Below are positions 1 through 8,940 of a stretch of 64,000 bases of DNA, piece by piece. Each line of letters opens with the position of its first letter. Position 1 is the stretch's first letter. The DNA comes from Bifidobacterium primatium (lineage in GTDB: Bacteria > Actinomycetota > Actinomycetes > Actinomycetales > Bifidobacteriaceae), in the NCBI RefSeq assembly GCF_002802875.1, contig NZ_PEBI01000001.1:23820-87819 (forward strand), written 5' to 3'. Under the pieces are notes generated by a model that made no database searches, was not told where the DNA came from, and worked only from the letters and a program-made list of their open reading frames with translations. Both the position numbers and the translations under genes were made by a program.

Positions 1-921
1 GACCAGTTCCGCCGACCCGGTCAGACGGTTGGTCAGCGAGGATTTGCCGGCGTTCGTGTATCCGACGACGGCGACGGACGGCAGCGCATTGCGTCGGCGG
101 GAGCCGCGCTTGACCTCGCGGGCCGGAGCCATCTGACGAATCTGGCGACGCAGACGCGCCATGCGCGTGCGGATCACACGACGGTCCATCTCGATCTGCG
201 TCTCGCCCGGCCCTCGCGAACCGATGCCGCCGGCCTGACCCGCCGCCTGACCGCCGGCCTGACGGGAGAGCGAGCCGCCCCAGCCGCGCAGTCGCGGCAG
301 CATGTATTCCAGCTGGGCGAGCTCGACCTGCGCCTTGCCCTCCCTGCTGGTGGCATGCTGGGCGAAGATGTCGAGGATGACGGCGGTGCGGTCGACGACC
401 TTCACCTTGGCCACGTCCTCAAGACCTCGTCGCTGCGACGGAGGAAGATCCGCGTCCACGACGATGGTGTCGGCGCCGAGCTCGTCGACGATGCGCGCGA
501 TCTCCTTGGCCTTGCCCGAACCCACATAGGTGGCCGAATCCGGTCGAATGCGATGCTGCAGCAGACCGTCCATGACTTCGGCGCCGGCGGTCTGCGCCAA
601 TGCGGCGAGCTCGCGCAGCGACTCCTCGGCCTTGGCCTGCGTGGTCTCCTGGCTCGACCACACGCCGACGAGCACCACACGTTCGAGCCTGACCTTGCGG
701 TATTCGACCTCGGTGACGTCCTGCAGCTCACCGAGTCCGGCGATGTGCTTCAGCTGGTTGCGTGATTCGCGCTCGGCCCACTCCTCGCCGTCGCCGCCGA
801 CCGGCACGGCGCCGGTATGGTCCTGCAATACCTCGGAATGCTCCGCAAGCACCTCCGACGACTCGTCGCCACGGTCCCCGAAGGGCTCGAATTGCTGTTG
901 CTGCATGCTGGTCTTTGCCAC
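1..921 (-). CDS. hflX: GTPase HflX (C-terminus beyond window)
   Basis: This is a ribosome-associated GTPase that in other bacteria splits stalled or heat-damaged 70S ribosomes. The visible 307 codons hold the N-terminal HflX domain, a glycine-rich linker with the family phrase GSRGPGETQIE, and the start of the G domain with the P-loop GYTNAGKSSL. The reading frame runs off the left edge before the other G motifs. I chose the GTG at 921 because GAGAGG lies just upstream; an in-frame ATG at 906 is the alternative. It is divergent from the methyltransferase gene. Family assignment is firm; the missing end cannot be judged. Confidence 0.93.
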   Translation of the reverse strand, partial: MAKTSMQQQQFEPFGDRGDESSEVLAEHSEVLQDHTGAVPVGGDGEEWAERESRNQLKHIAGLGELQDVTEVEYRKVRLERVVLVGVWSSQETTQAKAEESLRELAALAQTAGAEVMDGLLQHRIRPDSATYVGSGKAKEIARIVDELGADTIVVDADLPPSQRRGLEDVAKVKVVDRTAVILDIFAQHATSREGKAQVELAQLEYMLPRLRGWGGSLSRQAGGQAAGQAGGIGSRGPGETQIEMDRRVIRTRMARLRRQIRQMAPAREVKRGSRRRNALPSVAVVGYTNAGKSSLTNRLTGSAELV

Positions 922-1045
922 TGGCACCTCTCGAACGCTGTTCTATTCTGCCTTCTTATTATCATCGTGTGAGAAGACATGGCCGTTACGCCCACGGCAC
1001 AGGGACACGACAGCGACGGATCCGGACGGATCCCAAGGAGATGCG

Positions 1046-1663
1046 ATGACGACGACACCCAACGAACAGTATTTTTCGGCCTCCCCCTCCTCCGACGACG
1101 TGCGCCGAACGCTTCATGTGAAGCTGCGGGGCCGCAAGCTGGACGTGCAGACGTCGAACGGGGTGTTCTCGTCGGGCAGGCTCGACCTCGGCACATCGGT
1201 GCTGCTGCGCCACGCGCCCATGCCGCCGGCCAAGGGCGTTCTGCTGGACATCGGCTGCGGATGGGGACCCATTACGCTGGCGCTCGCGATGGAGTCGCCC
1301 GAGGCCGAGGTCTGGGGCATCGATGTCAACGAACGCGCGGTGGGGCTCGCCACCGAGAACGCTGCGGCGAATGGATGCGGCAACGTGCACGCCGTACTGG
1401 GCGATCAGCTGCCCGAGGATCTTGCCTTCGACACGATCTGGTCGAATCCGCCCATCCGCATCGGCAAGCAGGCGCTTCATGAACTGCTCATGGCATATCT
1501 TCCCAGGCTCAAGAAGGGCGGCGAGGCGTATCTCGTGGTGCAGCGCAACCTCGGCGCGGACTCGCTGATCCCCTGGCTGGCGAACGAGCTCGGCGATGGT
1601 TTCACCGTGGGCAAATACGCCTCCTCCAAGGGGTACCGTGTGATTGCAGTCGTGCGCCGGTGA
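1046..1663 (+). CDS. Class I SAM-dependent methyltransferase (RsmC/MTS-type)
   Basis: A 205-residue methyltransferase of the small-domain type found in RsmC and RlmG, which methylate guanine N2 in rRNA. It has the SAM-binding motif LDIGCGWGP near residue 67 and the catalytic SNPPIRIG motif near residue 135, which fits N-methylation of a nucleobase. It is much shorter than E. coli RsmC (about 340 residues) and matches only the catalytic half. The ATG at 1046 follows AAGGAG with 5 bases between; longer upstream frames are unsupported. hrpA follows 55 bases later on the same strand. The actual substrate is not shown by the sequence. Confidence 0.85.
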   Translation: MTTTPNEQYFSASPSSDDVRRTLHVKLRGRKLDVQTSNGVFSSGRLDLGTSVLLRHAPMPPAKGVLLDIGCGWGPITLALAMESPEAEVWGIDVNERAVGLATENAAANGCGNVHAVLGDQLPEDLAFDTIWSNPPIRIGKQALHELLMAYLPRLKKGGEAYLVVQRNLGADSLIPWLANELGDGFTVGKYASSKGYRVIAVVRR

Positions 1664-1718
1664 GTTCTCGCGGCGGCGCGAACGAACGGACAGAGGAACA
1701 GACGAGGAACAGGAATCA

Positions 1719-4700
1719 GTGAAGTTTACATACCCTGCCGAGCTGCCGGTCAGCGCGGCGAAGGATGAGATCGCCGAGGCGGTGCGCACCCATCAGGTGG
1801 TGATCGTCTCCGGACAGACGGGTTCGGGCAAGACCACGCAGCTGCCGAAGATCCTGCTGGAGCTCGGCCGCGGCACCCACGGCCATCAGATCGTGCATAC
1901 GCAGCCGCGGCGCATCGCCGCCAGGACCGTCGCCGAACGCATCGCAGCGGAGATGGATGTCCGCCTCGGCGACGAGATCGGCTTCCAGGTGCGGTTCACC
2001 GACGAGAGCTCGCCGAAGACGCGGCTGCGTGTGGTGACCGACGGCATCCTGCTGGCGCAGATCCAGCGCGACCCGAAGCTCAGCGCATACGACACCATCA
2101 TCATCGACGAGGCGCACGAACGCAGCCTCAACATCGACTTTCTGCTCGGATATCTCACCGCGCTGCTGCCGCAGCGACGCGACCTGAAGCTCATCATCAC
2201 GTCGGCGACCATCGATTCGGTGAAGTTCCAGGAGCATTTCGCCAAGGCATTGCACGCCGACGTGCCGGTGATCGAGGTCTCGGGACGCACCTATCCCGTG
2301 CAGGTCGTGTACGAGCCATTGGGCTCGGCACCGGCCCTCATGCACTATGTCCCCGGATTCGAGCGCACCTCGGACGATGACGACGACGCCGACATGGACA
2401 TGCCGACGGCCGTGGCGCGTGCCTGCGCCGAACTGGTCATCCATTCGTCGCATGAGCCGGGCGCCCGCGACATCCTGGTGTTCGCGTCCGGCGAGCGCGA
2501 CATCCATGATTTCGAATCGGCGCTTCGTCGTCATTTCGGCCAGCGTGCCGTGGACATGAATCGTTCGGACGCCATCGAGATCATGCCCCTGTTCGCACGC
2601 CTTTCGGCGAAGGAGCAGCATCGGGTCTTCGAGGCGCATACGCATCAGCGCATCGTGCTGGCCACGAATGTGGCGGAGACGTCGCTGACGGTGCCGGGCA
2701 TCCGTTACGTGGTCGATCCGGGCACCGCGCGCATTTCCCGGTATTCGAAGGCGGCGAAGGTTCAGCGCCTGCCGATCGAACCGATCAGCCAGGCGAGCGC
2801 CGACCAGCGTGCCGGCCGATGCGGCCGTGTGGCGGACGGCATCGCGATTCGCCTGTACGACCGCACCGACTATGAGACCCGCCCCCGGTTCACGGAGCCG
2901 GAGATTCTGCGCACGGCGCTCGCCTCGGTGGTGCTGCACATGCTGTCGGTGGGCGTGGCCCGTACGGCGGAGGACGTGACGGGGTTCGGATTCATCGATC
3001 CGCCGGATACGCGCGCGGTGGCGAACGGCTTCAACGATCTGACGGAGCTGCGCGCGATCTCACGCTCCCGTGGCCGCGGCGACGTGCGACTGACGCATAT
3101 CGGCCGTCAGCTGGCACGGCTGCCCATCGACGTGCGTCTGGCCCGTATGGTGGTCGAGGCGGCGAAGGATACGCCGAACACGCTGGCCGCCGTGCTGGTG
3201 GTCGTGGCGTTCCTGAGTCTGCAGGATCCGCGCGAGCGTCCGGAGGACAAGCGCGAGGAGGCGGACCGCGTCCATAACCGGTATGCGGACGAGTCGAGTG
3301 ATTTTCTTACGGCGCTGAACATCTGGGACCGGTTCTTCCAGGCGGATGGCGAGACGTCGCATTCGGCGTTACGCCGCCTGTGCAAGGCCGAGTTCATGAA
3401 CTATCCCCGTATGCGCCAGTGGCGCGACCTGTATCGTCAGCTTGTGCAGATGTGCCGGGAGCTGAAGTTCGAGGCGGGCGAGCCGCTGCCGTCGTCGCGG
3501 CCACCGCTCGAGGTGCGCCAGCTGCCGATGAACCAGCAGGCGGCGCATTCGCTCACCTGCTCGTGGGATGCCGTGGGCATCCATAAGGCGATGCTTTCGG
3601 GCCTGCTGTCGAGCATCGGCATGCAGCAGGTGCGCGAGCCGAAGGCGTCGGATTTCGCCGGCCTTCACGGGGCCGCCCGCGCGCGGGCCATGAAGCGCGC
3701 GCAGAAGCAGTCGAGGAACGAGTATCTGGGTTCCCGCGGCACCAGGTTCGCGCTGTTTCCCGCATCGGCGGTGGCGAAGTCCACGCCGCAGTGGGTGATG
3801 GCTGCGGAACTGGTGGAGACGTCGCGTCTGTGGGCGCGTTCGGCGGCGGCGATCGATCCGGCCTGGGCGGAGCCTCTGGCCGGCAGTCTCACCCGTACCA
3901 CGTATGCGGAGCCGCATTGGTCGGCGTCGAAGGGTGCGGCCGTGGCGAGCGCGAAGATTCTGCTGTACGGTCTGCCGATCGTGCAGGACAGGACGGTGCA
4001 GTGGGGCGCCATCAACCCGGTGGAGGCGCGTGATTTCCTGATTCGTGAGGGATTGGTCGCCGGCGAGGTGCAGCAGCGCTTCCCGTATGACGATTTCATC
4101 GACGACAACCGCGCGGTGCTGGAGGAATCGGATGCGGAGACGGCCCGCACCCGTCATATGGTCGACAGGGTGACGGACGAGGATCTCGTCGACTTCTATG
4201 ATGCGAAGCTGCCGGCGGACATCACGTCGATGGCGAAGCTGGGAGCGTGGTGGCGTCGTCATCATGACGAGGATCCGACGCTGCTGGACTTCGACCCGTC
4301 GAAGGTGGAGCGTCTGGCCGAGGCCGAGGAGGTCAGTCTTGACGACTATCCCGACCATTGGCATACGTTGGGTTCGGACGGCTCCCCCATCGATCTGAAG
4401 CTCTCGTACGTATACGATCCGCAGGCAGAGAACGATGGCGTGACGGTGCATGTGCCGTTGAAGTTCCTTTCGCGCATCTCCCCCGAGCAGTTCACGTGGA
4501 ATGTGCCGGGACTGCTGGATGAGTTGATCGTCGCGATGATCAAGTCGCTGCCGAAGGCGCTGCGCGTGCAGTTCGTGCCCGCACCGGACACGGCGAGGAA
4601 GATCCGCGCATGGATCGACGAGCATTTCGACGCGCTGCCGGGATCGGGCGAGCAGGGCCGTCCGGCCGCCGCCCCGGTCGACGAGACGACAGGAGCGGCG

Positions 4701-5783
4701 CAGTGGCCCGATCTGAGGCACGTCTTCACACAGGCTGCGATTCATGTGGTCGGCGCGCAGCTGCATCCCGAGGTCTTCAACGAGGAGCAGCTGGAGCGTC
4801 TGCCTAAGCATGTGCGCATGACGTTCGTGGTGGAGAAGCCGGTCGCGTCGCGCGGCAACCGTCGTGGACGGGGTCGTGGGCGGGGCCCTCAGCGTATGAC
4901 GGCTCTGGCGTCGTCGAAGTCGTTGACCGACCTTCAGGCGCGTTTCGCCGAGCAGGCGGCCGAGTCGGCCCGCCAGACGGTGAGGAAGCAGGCGACGAAG
5001 GCGGCGGACCAGGGCAAGGTGGTGCAGTCGGCGAACCTGCTGCACAAGGCCGGCGCCACGATGGTCTCGCGCTCGTCGATGCTGTGGAAGGCGGCATTGG
5101 ATGCGCTGCGTCTGCCGGATGAACGCGTTTCGTCGCGTTGGCTGGGAGGCGAGGCGCTGATGCTGGCCTCCGCACCGTATAAGAGCACGAAGGACCTCGT
5201 GGAGGACCTGCAGCTGGCGGCGGTCAAGCGTCTGCTGCCGAACGTGGAGAGGATCAAGGACGATGCGCAGCTGGCGGATGCGGTCGGCGACGTGACGCAG
5301 GTGTACGAGGACACGGTCTATCAGGTGGCGCATGACGTGATCGCCGCGCTGCGTCGCTACGCCGAGGTGGACAAGGCCGTTTCGGGCACGGCCTCATTGC
5401 CGCTGCTGTCGGTGCTGCAGTCCATCCGCGAGCATATCGGCACGCTGGTCGTGCCGGGCTTCATCGGCGCGATGCCGCCGGACGCGCTACGCTCGCTGGA
5501 ACGGTATCTGCATGCCGATCTGCTGCGTTTGGAGAAGGCGAAGGCGAACAAGTCCCGCGATGTGAACTGGGCGTGGGAGGTCGACGAGGCGCAGCGGCTC
5601 GTCGACAAGGCCCGTGAGCAGGCGGGCAAGCTGCCGGCCGGTCCGCGCCATGACGAGATGACGGCCCGTGTGGAGAAGGCCCGCTGGATGGTCGAGGAGT
5701 TCCGCGTGAGCCTGTGGGCCCAGGAGCTCGGCACGCCAAGGCCGGTGAGTCTCAAACGCATCACCAAGGCGTTGAAGGAATAG
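1719..5783 (+). CDS. hrpA: DEAH-box ATP-dependent RNA helicase HrpA
   Basis: A 1354-residue DEAH helicase, close to the about 1300 residues of E. coli HrpA. From the N-terminus it shows Walker A (GQTGSGKTTQ, near residue 33), the DEAH box (IIIDEAHERS), motif III (SATID), motif VI (QRAGRCGR), then the winged-helix and OB-fold regions and the long HrpA-specific C-terminal domain (DUF3418 type). A basic glycine-arginine patch, RGNRRGRGRGRGPQR, lies near residue 1043. HrpA proteins act in mRNA processing and rescue of collided ribosomes. I chose the GTG at 1719, preceded by AGGAA; the frame is open further upstream but no better site was seen. A hairpin terminator follows. Confidence 0.93.
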   Translation: MKFTYPAELPVSAAKDEIAEAVRTHQVVIVSGQTGSGKTTQLPKILLELGRGTHGHQIVHTQPRRIAARTVAERIAAEMDVRLGDEIGFQVRFTDESSPKTRLRVVTDGILLAQIQRDPKLSAYDTIIIDEAHERSLNIDFLLGYLTALLPQRRDLKLIITSATIDSVKFQEHFAKALHADVPVIEVSGRTYPVQVVYEPLGSAPALMHYVPGFERTSDDDDDADMDMPTAVARACAELVIHSSHEPGARDILVFASGERDIHDFESALRRHFGQRAVDMNRSDAIEIMPLFARLSAKEQHRVFEAHTHQRIVLATNVAETSLTVPGIRYVVDPGTARISRYSKAAKVQRLPIEPISQASADQRAGRCGRVADGIAIRLYDRTDYETRPRFTEPEILRTALASVVLHMLSVGVARTAEDVTGFGFIDPPDTRAVANGFNDLTELRAISRSRGRGDVRLTHIGRQLARLPIDVRLARMVVEAAKDTPNTLAAVLVVVAFLSLQDPRERPEDKREEADRVHNRYADESSDFLTALNIWDRFFQADGETSHSALRRLCKAEFMNYPRMRQWRDLYRQLVQMCRELKFEAGEPLPSSRPPLEVRQLPMNQQAAHSLTCSWDAVGIHKAMLSGLLSSIGMQQVREPKASDFAGLHGAARARAMKRAQKQSRNEYLGSRGTRFALFPASAVAKSTPQWVMAAELVETSRLWARSAAAIDPAWAEPLAGSLTRTTYAEPHWSASKGAAVASAKILLYGLPIVQDRTVQWGAINPVEARDFLIREGLVAGEVQQRFPYDDFIDDNRAVLEESDAETARTRHMVDRVTDEDLVDFYDAKLPADITSMAKLGAWWRRHHDEDPTLLDFDPSKVERLAEAEEVSLDDYPDHWHTLGSDGSPIDLKLSYVYDPQAENDGVTVHVPLKFLSRISPEQFTWNVPGLLDELIVAMIKSLPKALRVQFVPAPDTARKIRAWIDEHFDALPGSGEQGRPAAAPVDETTGAAQWPDLRHVFTQAAIHVVGAQLHPEVFNEEQLERLPKHVRMTFVVEKPVASRGNRRGRGRGRGPQRMTALASSKSLTDLQARFAEQAAESARQTVRKQATKAADQGKVVQSANLLHKAGATMVSRSSMLWKAALDALRLPDERVSSRWLGGEALMLASAPYKSTKDLVEDLQLAAVKRLLPNVERIKDDAQLADAVGDVTQVYEDTVYQVAHDVIAALRRYAEVDKAVSGTASLPLLSVLQSIREHIGTLVVPGFIGAMPPDALRSLERYLHADLLRLEKAKANKSRDVNWAWEVDEAQRLVDKAREQAGKLPAGPRHDEMTARVEKARWMVEEFRVSLWAQELGTPRPVSLKRITKALKE

Positions 5784-5809
5784 CCCACGCCTTCGGGTGA
5801 TGCAATCGA

Positions 5810-5853
5810 AGAGCGGGCGGTCACGTTCCATGGGAACCGTGGCCGCCCGCTCT
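5810..5853. terminator. Hairpin between convergent hrpA and FNT genes
   Basis: An 11-bp GC-rich stem (AGAGCGGGCGG / CCGCCCGCTCT) with further pairing inside closes the gap between two convergent genes. T-runs on both sides are short, so bidirectional termination is likely but not certain. Confidence 0.65.
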
Positions 5854-5877
5854 TATGCGTCGACGATGCTCGGCCGT

Positions 5878-6969
5878 TCAGCGGCGGCCGATGTTGTGGC
5901 GAAGGTTGCGTTCGGCGTGGTGGGTGTGCTGGTCGTTCATCACGGCGAAGTTGATGCCGATGAGCAATCCTCCGCCGACGAAGTTGCCGAGGATGACGAC
6001 GATTATGGCGAGCACCTCCATGAGCGGGTCGCCCACGCCGTGCAGGCCCATGATGAGGAACAGCACGGAGTCGGCGACGGAGTGCTCGAAGCCGAGGTAG
6101 GCGAACACGAACACGGCGACCATCATGATGATGCACTTGGTGAAGTCGTTGACGATCTTGCCGTTGTAGCACATGAGCATGGCGATGTTGATGCAGAAGT
6201 TGCAGAAGATGGCGCGTACGAACAGGTCGGCGATGCCGAAGGCGCCCTGGGTGAGGTAGCCGGTCTTGGTGGCGACGGCGGCGACCATGACGGTGTAGAT
6301 GTCGCCGCTGATGATGGTGGAGAACCGCATGAGCGCGGCCACGACGAGGCCGCCGAGCAGGTTGCCGACGAGGCACAGGCCGAGGATGCGCAGGCTGTGC
6401 AGCCAGCTGATGCGCTTGTGGTAGACGCCGATGGACACGATCATCATGTTCGAGGTGAGGAGCTCGGAGTTCGTGTAGTAGATGAGCACAAGCGCCCAGC
6501 CGAAGGTGCAGGCGCCGAGCACCTTGCCGGCGAGCGCCATGGCGGGGCCGGCGGCGGCGAACGTGGCGCTGATGGCGAAGAACGCGGTGAAGAAGATGCC
6601 GACGAACAGGCCGGCCATGAGGGCGCGCTGCATGTATTTGCTCACGAGGCGGCCGGTCATGGTCTCCTTGCTGTTGAGCACGTCGAGCACGGTGGAGACG
6701 AAGATGTTGCCGGGGAACAGGGGATGGAGCTTGGGGGCGGCGCCGAGCGGGGACGCGGGTGCTGCGGCCGGCGCGGCGGTTGCCGTGGCTGCGGTGTTGG
6801 CCGCGCTGTTGGCGGCGTCGGCTGCGGTAGCGGCCGCTGATGCGGCTGCTGCGGCCGCCGTTGCAGCCGCTGCCGCGGCTGCGGTAGCGGCTTCGGGGGC
6901 GGAGGCGGGCACGGCGGCTGCCGCCGCGTTCTGGGTGGATGCTGTCGTCTGTTCGGGATTCGATGACAT
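5878..6969 (-). CDS. Formate/nitrite transporter (FNT) family channel
   Basis: A 363-residue FNT-family pentameric channel. In a fermenter with pyruvate formate-lyase it would most simply move formate (FocA-like); nitrite is less likely. Six hydrophobic helices occupy residues about 105-340, including NFCINIAMLMCYNGKI and the helix following it. The first about 85 residues are an alanine-rich, low-complexity extension that typical FocA proteins (about 285 residues) lack. I chose the ATG at 6969, preceded by a GAGAG stretch; an in-frame start at 7023 would add 18 basic residues. The substrate is inferred from the family, not seen. Confidence 0.85.
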   Translation of the reverse strand: MSSNPEQTTASTQNAAAAAVPASAPEAATAAAAAAATAAAAAASAAATAADAANSAANTAATATAAPAAAPASPLGAAPKLHPLFPGNIFVSTVLDVLNSKETMTGRLVSKYMQRALMAGLFVGIFFTAFFAISATFAAAGPAMALAGKVLGACTFGWALVLIYYTNSELLTSNMMIVSIGVYHKRISWLHSLRILGLCLVGNLLGGLVVAALMRFSTIISGDIYTVMVAAVATKTGYLTQGAFGIADLFVRAIFCNFCINIAMLMCYNGKIVNDFTKCIIMMVAVFVFAYLGFEHSVADSVLFLIMGLHGVGDPLMEVLAIIVVILGNFVGGGLLIGINFAVMNDQHTHHAERNLRHNIGRR

Positions 6970-7346
6970 GAATCGTCTCTCTATTCGTGATTTACTGCGT
7001 TTTCCTCTGGATACCGTCTCCACGGTAATTCACGATGGCGCCCCCATGCGTCATGTTGCCGTGAGATTCCCCACATCGCACTGTGAGCTAGCCGACGTTA
7101 TCAGGACGATATACGACCGGAGAATCCCGATCAGAGGCCGGCCTCTCGGCATGGATTGATTGGTTTGATACGGATTGAATGGATTTGTGGGTCCGGACCA
7201 TTGAATAACCGTGGACCAGACGGCTCATATGGAGGTTGGTGGGTCTGTGACGTACATGGGGACGTCGAAAACCGGCTCCTCGTGAAGCGTTAGGCCCACT
7301 TCCCCATTCTTGCAATCGGATAGACCCACAAACCCCTGGAAAAATA
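6970..7346. other. Intergenic region upstream of the FNT gene
   Basis: About 375 bases between the FNT start and the glnA hairpin hold no convincing gene: the open frames here lack ribosome sites and recognisable protein character. It must contain the FNT promoter on the minus strand, but I could not pick out a convincing -35/-10 pair. Confidence 0.5.
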
Positions 7347-7448
7347 AAAATCCGTTTCACGTGTGCGGTATCGGACATTGGAAGACGAAGGCGTACAACA
7401 GTACGTCGAGTCTTCCAATGTCCGATAACGCTCCGTGAAACGGATTTT
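7347..7448 (-). terminator. Very long three-tier hairpin at the glnA 3' end
   Basis: Starting 2 bases after the glnA stop, the transcript can fold into one about 102-base hairpin. The outer stem is 15 bp (7347-7361 with 7434-7448), the middle stem 18 bp (7369-7386 with 7410-7427) and the tip 5 bp (7392-7396 with 7401-7405). On the minus strand it is followed by T5-A-T5, so it can act as an intrinsic terminator, but it is far longer than one needs. It may also stabilise the mRNA end or yield a 3' small RNA. Confidence 0.8.
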
Positions 7449-7450
7449 CC

Positions 7451-8797
7451 CTACAGCTTGGGGAGGTAGTGCTGCAGCTCGTAGGGGGTAATCTGCCCGC
7501 GGTAGTCCTCCCATTCCTTGCGCTTGTTGCGCAGGAAGTAGCGGAAGACGTGTTCGCCGAGGACGTCGGCGACGAAGTCGGATTTCTCCATGATCTTCAG
7601 GGCGGTGTCGAGGGAGTCGGGCAGGGGTTCGATGCCCATGGCCTGACGCTCCTCGTCGGTGAGCTCCCAGACGTCGTCACTGGTGGGCTCGCCGAGGGTC
7701 ATCTGCTTGTCGACGCCGTCGAGGCCGGCGGCGAGGAGCAGCGAGTAGGCGAGGTAGGGGTTGGTGACGGGGTCGAGAGCGCGGAACTCCATGCGGGCGG
7801 AGTTGCCCTTGCCGGGCTTGTACTGCGGCACGCGGAGCAGGGCGGAGCGGTTGTTGTGGCCCCAGCAGATGTAGCTCGGTGCCTCGTTGCCGCCCCACAG
7901 ACGCTTGTAGGAGTTGACGAACTGGTCGCACACGGCGGTGATTTCGGCGGCGTGGTAGAGGATGCCGGCGGCGAACTGGCGTGCGGTGAGCGACATGTTG
8001 AATTCCTGGCCGGCTTCGTAGAAGGCGTTGGAGTCGCCCTCGAAGAGGCTCAGGTGGGTGTGCATGCCGGAACCGGGGTGGTCCGCGAACGGCTTGGGCA
8101 TGAAGCTGGCGTGGATGCCGCGTTCGAGGGAGATCTCCTTGACGACGGTGCGGAAGGTCATGATGTTGTCGGCCATGGTGAGGGCGTCCGCGTAGCGCAG
8201 GTCGATCTCGTTCTGGCCTGGGCCGCCCTCATGGTGCGAGTATTCGACGGAGATGCCCATCTGCTCGAGCATGTTGACGGTGGCGCGGCGGAAGTCCATG
8301 CCGGGGCTGCGCGGCACATGGTCGAAGTAGCCGCCTTCGTCGACGGGCTTGGGCGACTTGGACCAGTCGTCCTGCATTTCGAAGAGGTAGAACTCGATTT
8401 CGGGATGGATGTAGAAGGTGAAGCCCTTCTCCTTGGCCTTGGCAAGGGTGCGCTTGAGCACGTGGCGCGGGTCGCCGAGGCTGGGCTCGCCTTCGGGGGT
8501 GAGCACGTCGCAGAACATGCGGGCGGTGCCTTGCGGACCTCCTCGCCAGGGCAGGATCTGGAAGGTGGAGGGGTCCGGCTTGACGATCATGTCGTCTTCG
8601 GAGACTCGGGTCAGGCCTTCGATGGCGGAACCGTCGAAGCCGAGGCCTTCTTCGAAGGCGGCTTCGAGTTCGGCCGGTGCGATGGCCACGGACTTGAGTG
8701 TTCCGAGCACGTCGGTGAACCACAAACGAATAAAGCGCACGTCGCGTTCTTCGACCGTGCGCAAAGCAAACTCTTGCTGTCTGTCCATGTGTGTCAT
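7451..8797 (-). CDS. glnA: Type I glutamine synthetase
   Basis: It makes glutamine from glutamate, ammonia and ATP. At 448 residues it has the length of the shorter GSI class. Family motifs in order are GFDGSAIEGL (near residue 53), the EIDLRYADALTMADN region, HPGSGMHTH (histidine of the active site), and NRSALLRVP. The C-terminal region reads VWELTDEERQAMGI instead of the NLYDLPPEE-type loop that carries the adenylylated tyrosine in enterobacterial and mycobacterial GlnA1, so control by adenylylation is unlikely. Starts at 8797 and 8788 are both possible; neither has a strong ribosome site. It is divergent from the DUF2252 gene. Confidence 0.95.
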   Translation of the reverse strand: MTHMDRQQEFALRTVEERDVRFIRLWFTDVLGTLKSVAIAPAELEAAFEEGLGFDGSAIEGLTRVSEDDMIVKPDPSTFQILPWRGGPQGTARMFCDVLTPEGEPSLGDPRHVLKRTLAKAKEKGFTFYIHPEIEFYLFEMQDDWSKSPKPVDEGGYFDHVPRSPGMDFRRATVNMLEQMGISVEYSHHEGGPGQNEIDLRYADALTMADNIMTFRTVVKEISLERGIHASFMPKPFADHPGSGMHTHLSLFEGDSNAFYEAGQEFNMSLTARQFAAGILYHAAEITAVCDQFVNSYKRLWGGNEAPSYICWGHNNRSALLRVPQYKPGKGNSARMEFRALDPVTNPYLAYSLLLAAGLDGVDKQMTLGEPTSDDVWELTDEERQAMGIEPLPDSLDTALKIMEKSDFVADVLGEHVFRYFLRNKRKEWEDYRGQITPYELQHYLPKL

Positions 8798-8940
8798 GGT
8801 TTCACGAGTTTGTTTCGTGTGCAGTTAACAGAGGCTCGCGTGTCGCATTGTGGACGGGAATGCGGGTATGGTGTTAGGGTCGGCCGTCCGGCGGACGGCA
8901 TGTCGATTCGTGTGGATTCTCGTGTGAAGGAGTGTTGTTC

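Noticed and set aside
5860..6840. Plus-strand acidic/histidine-rich frame opposite the FNT gene
   Set aside because: Antisense shadow with repetitive composition produced by the FNT codons; no ribosome site.
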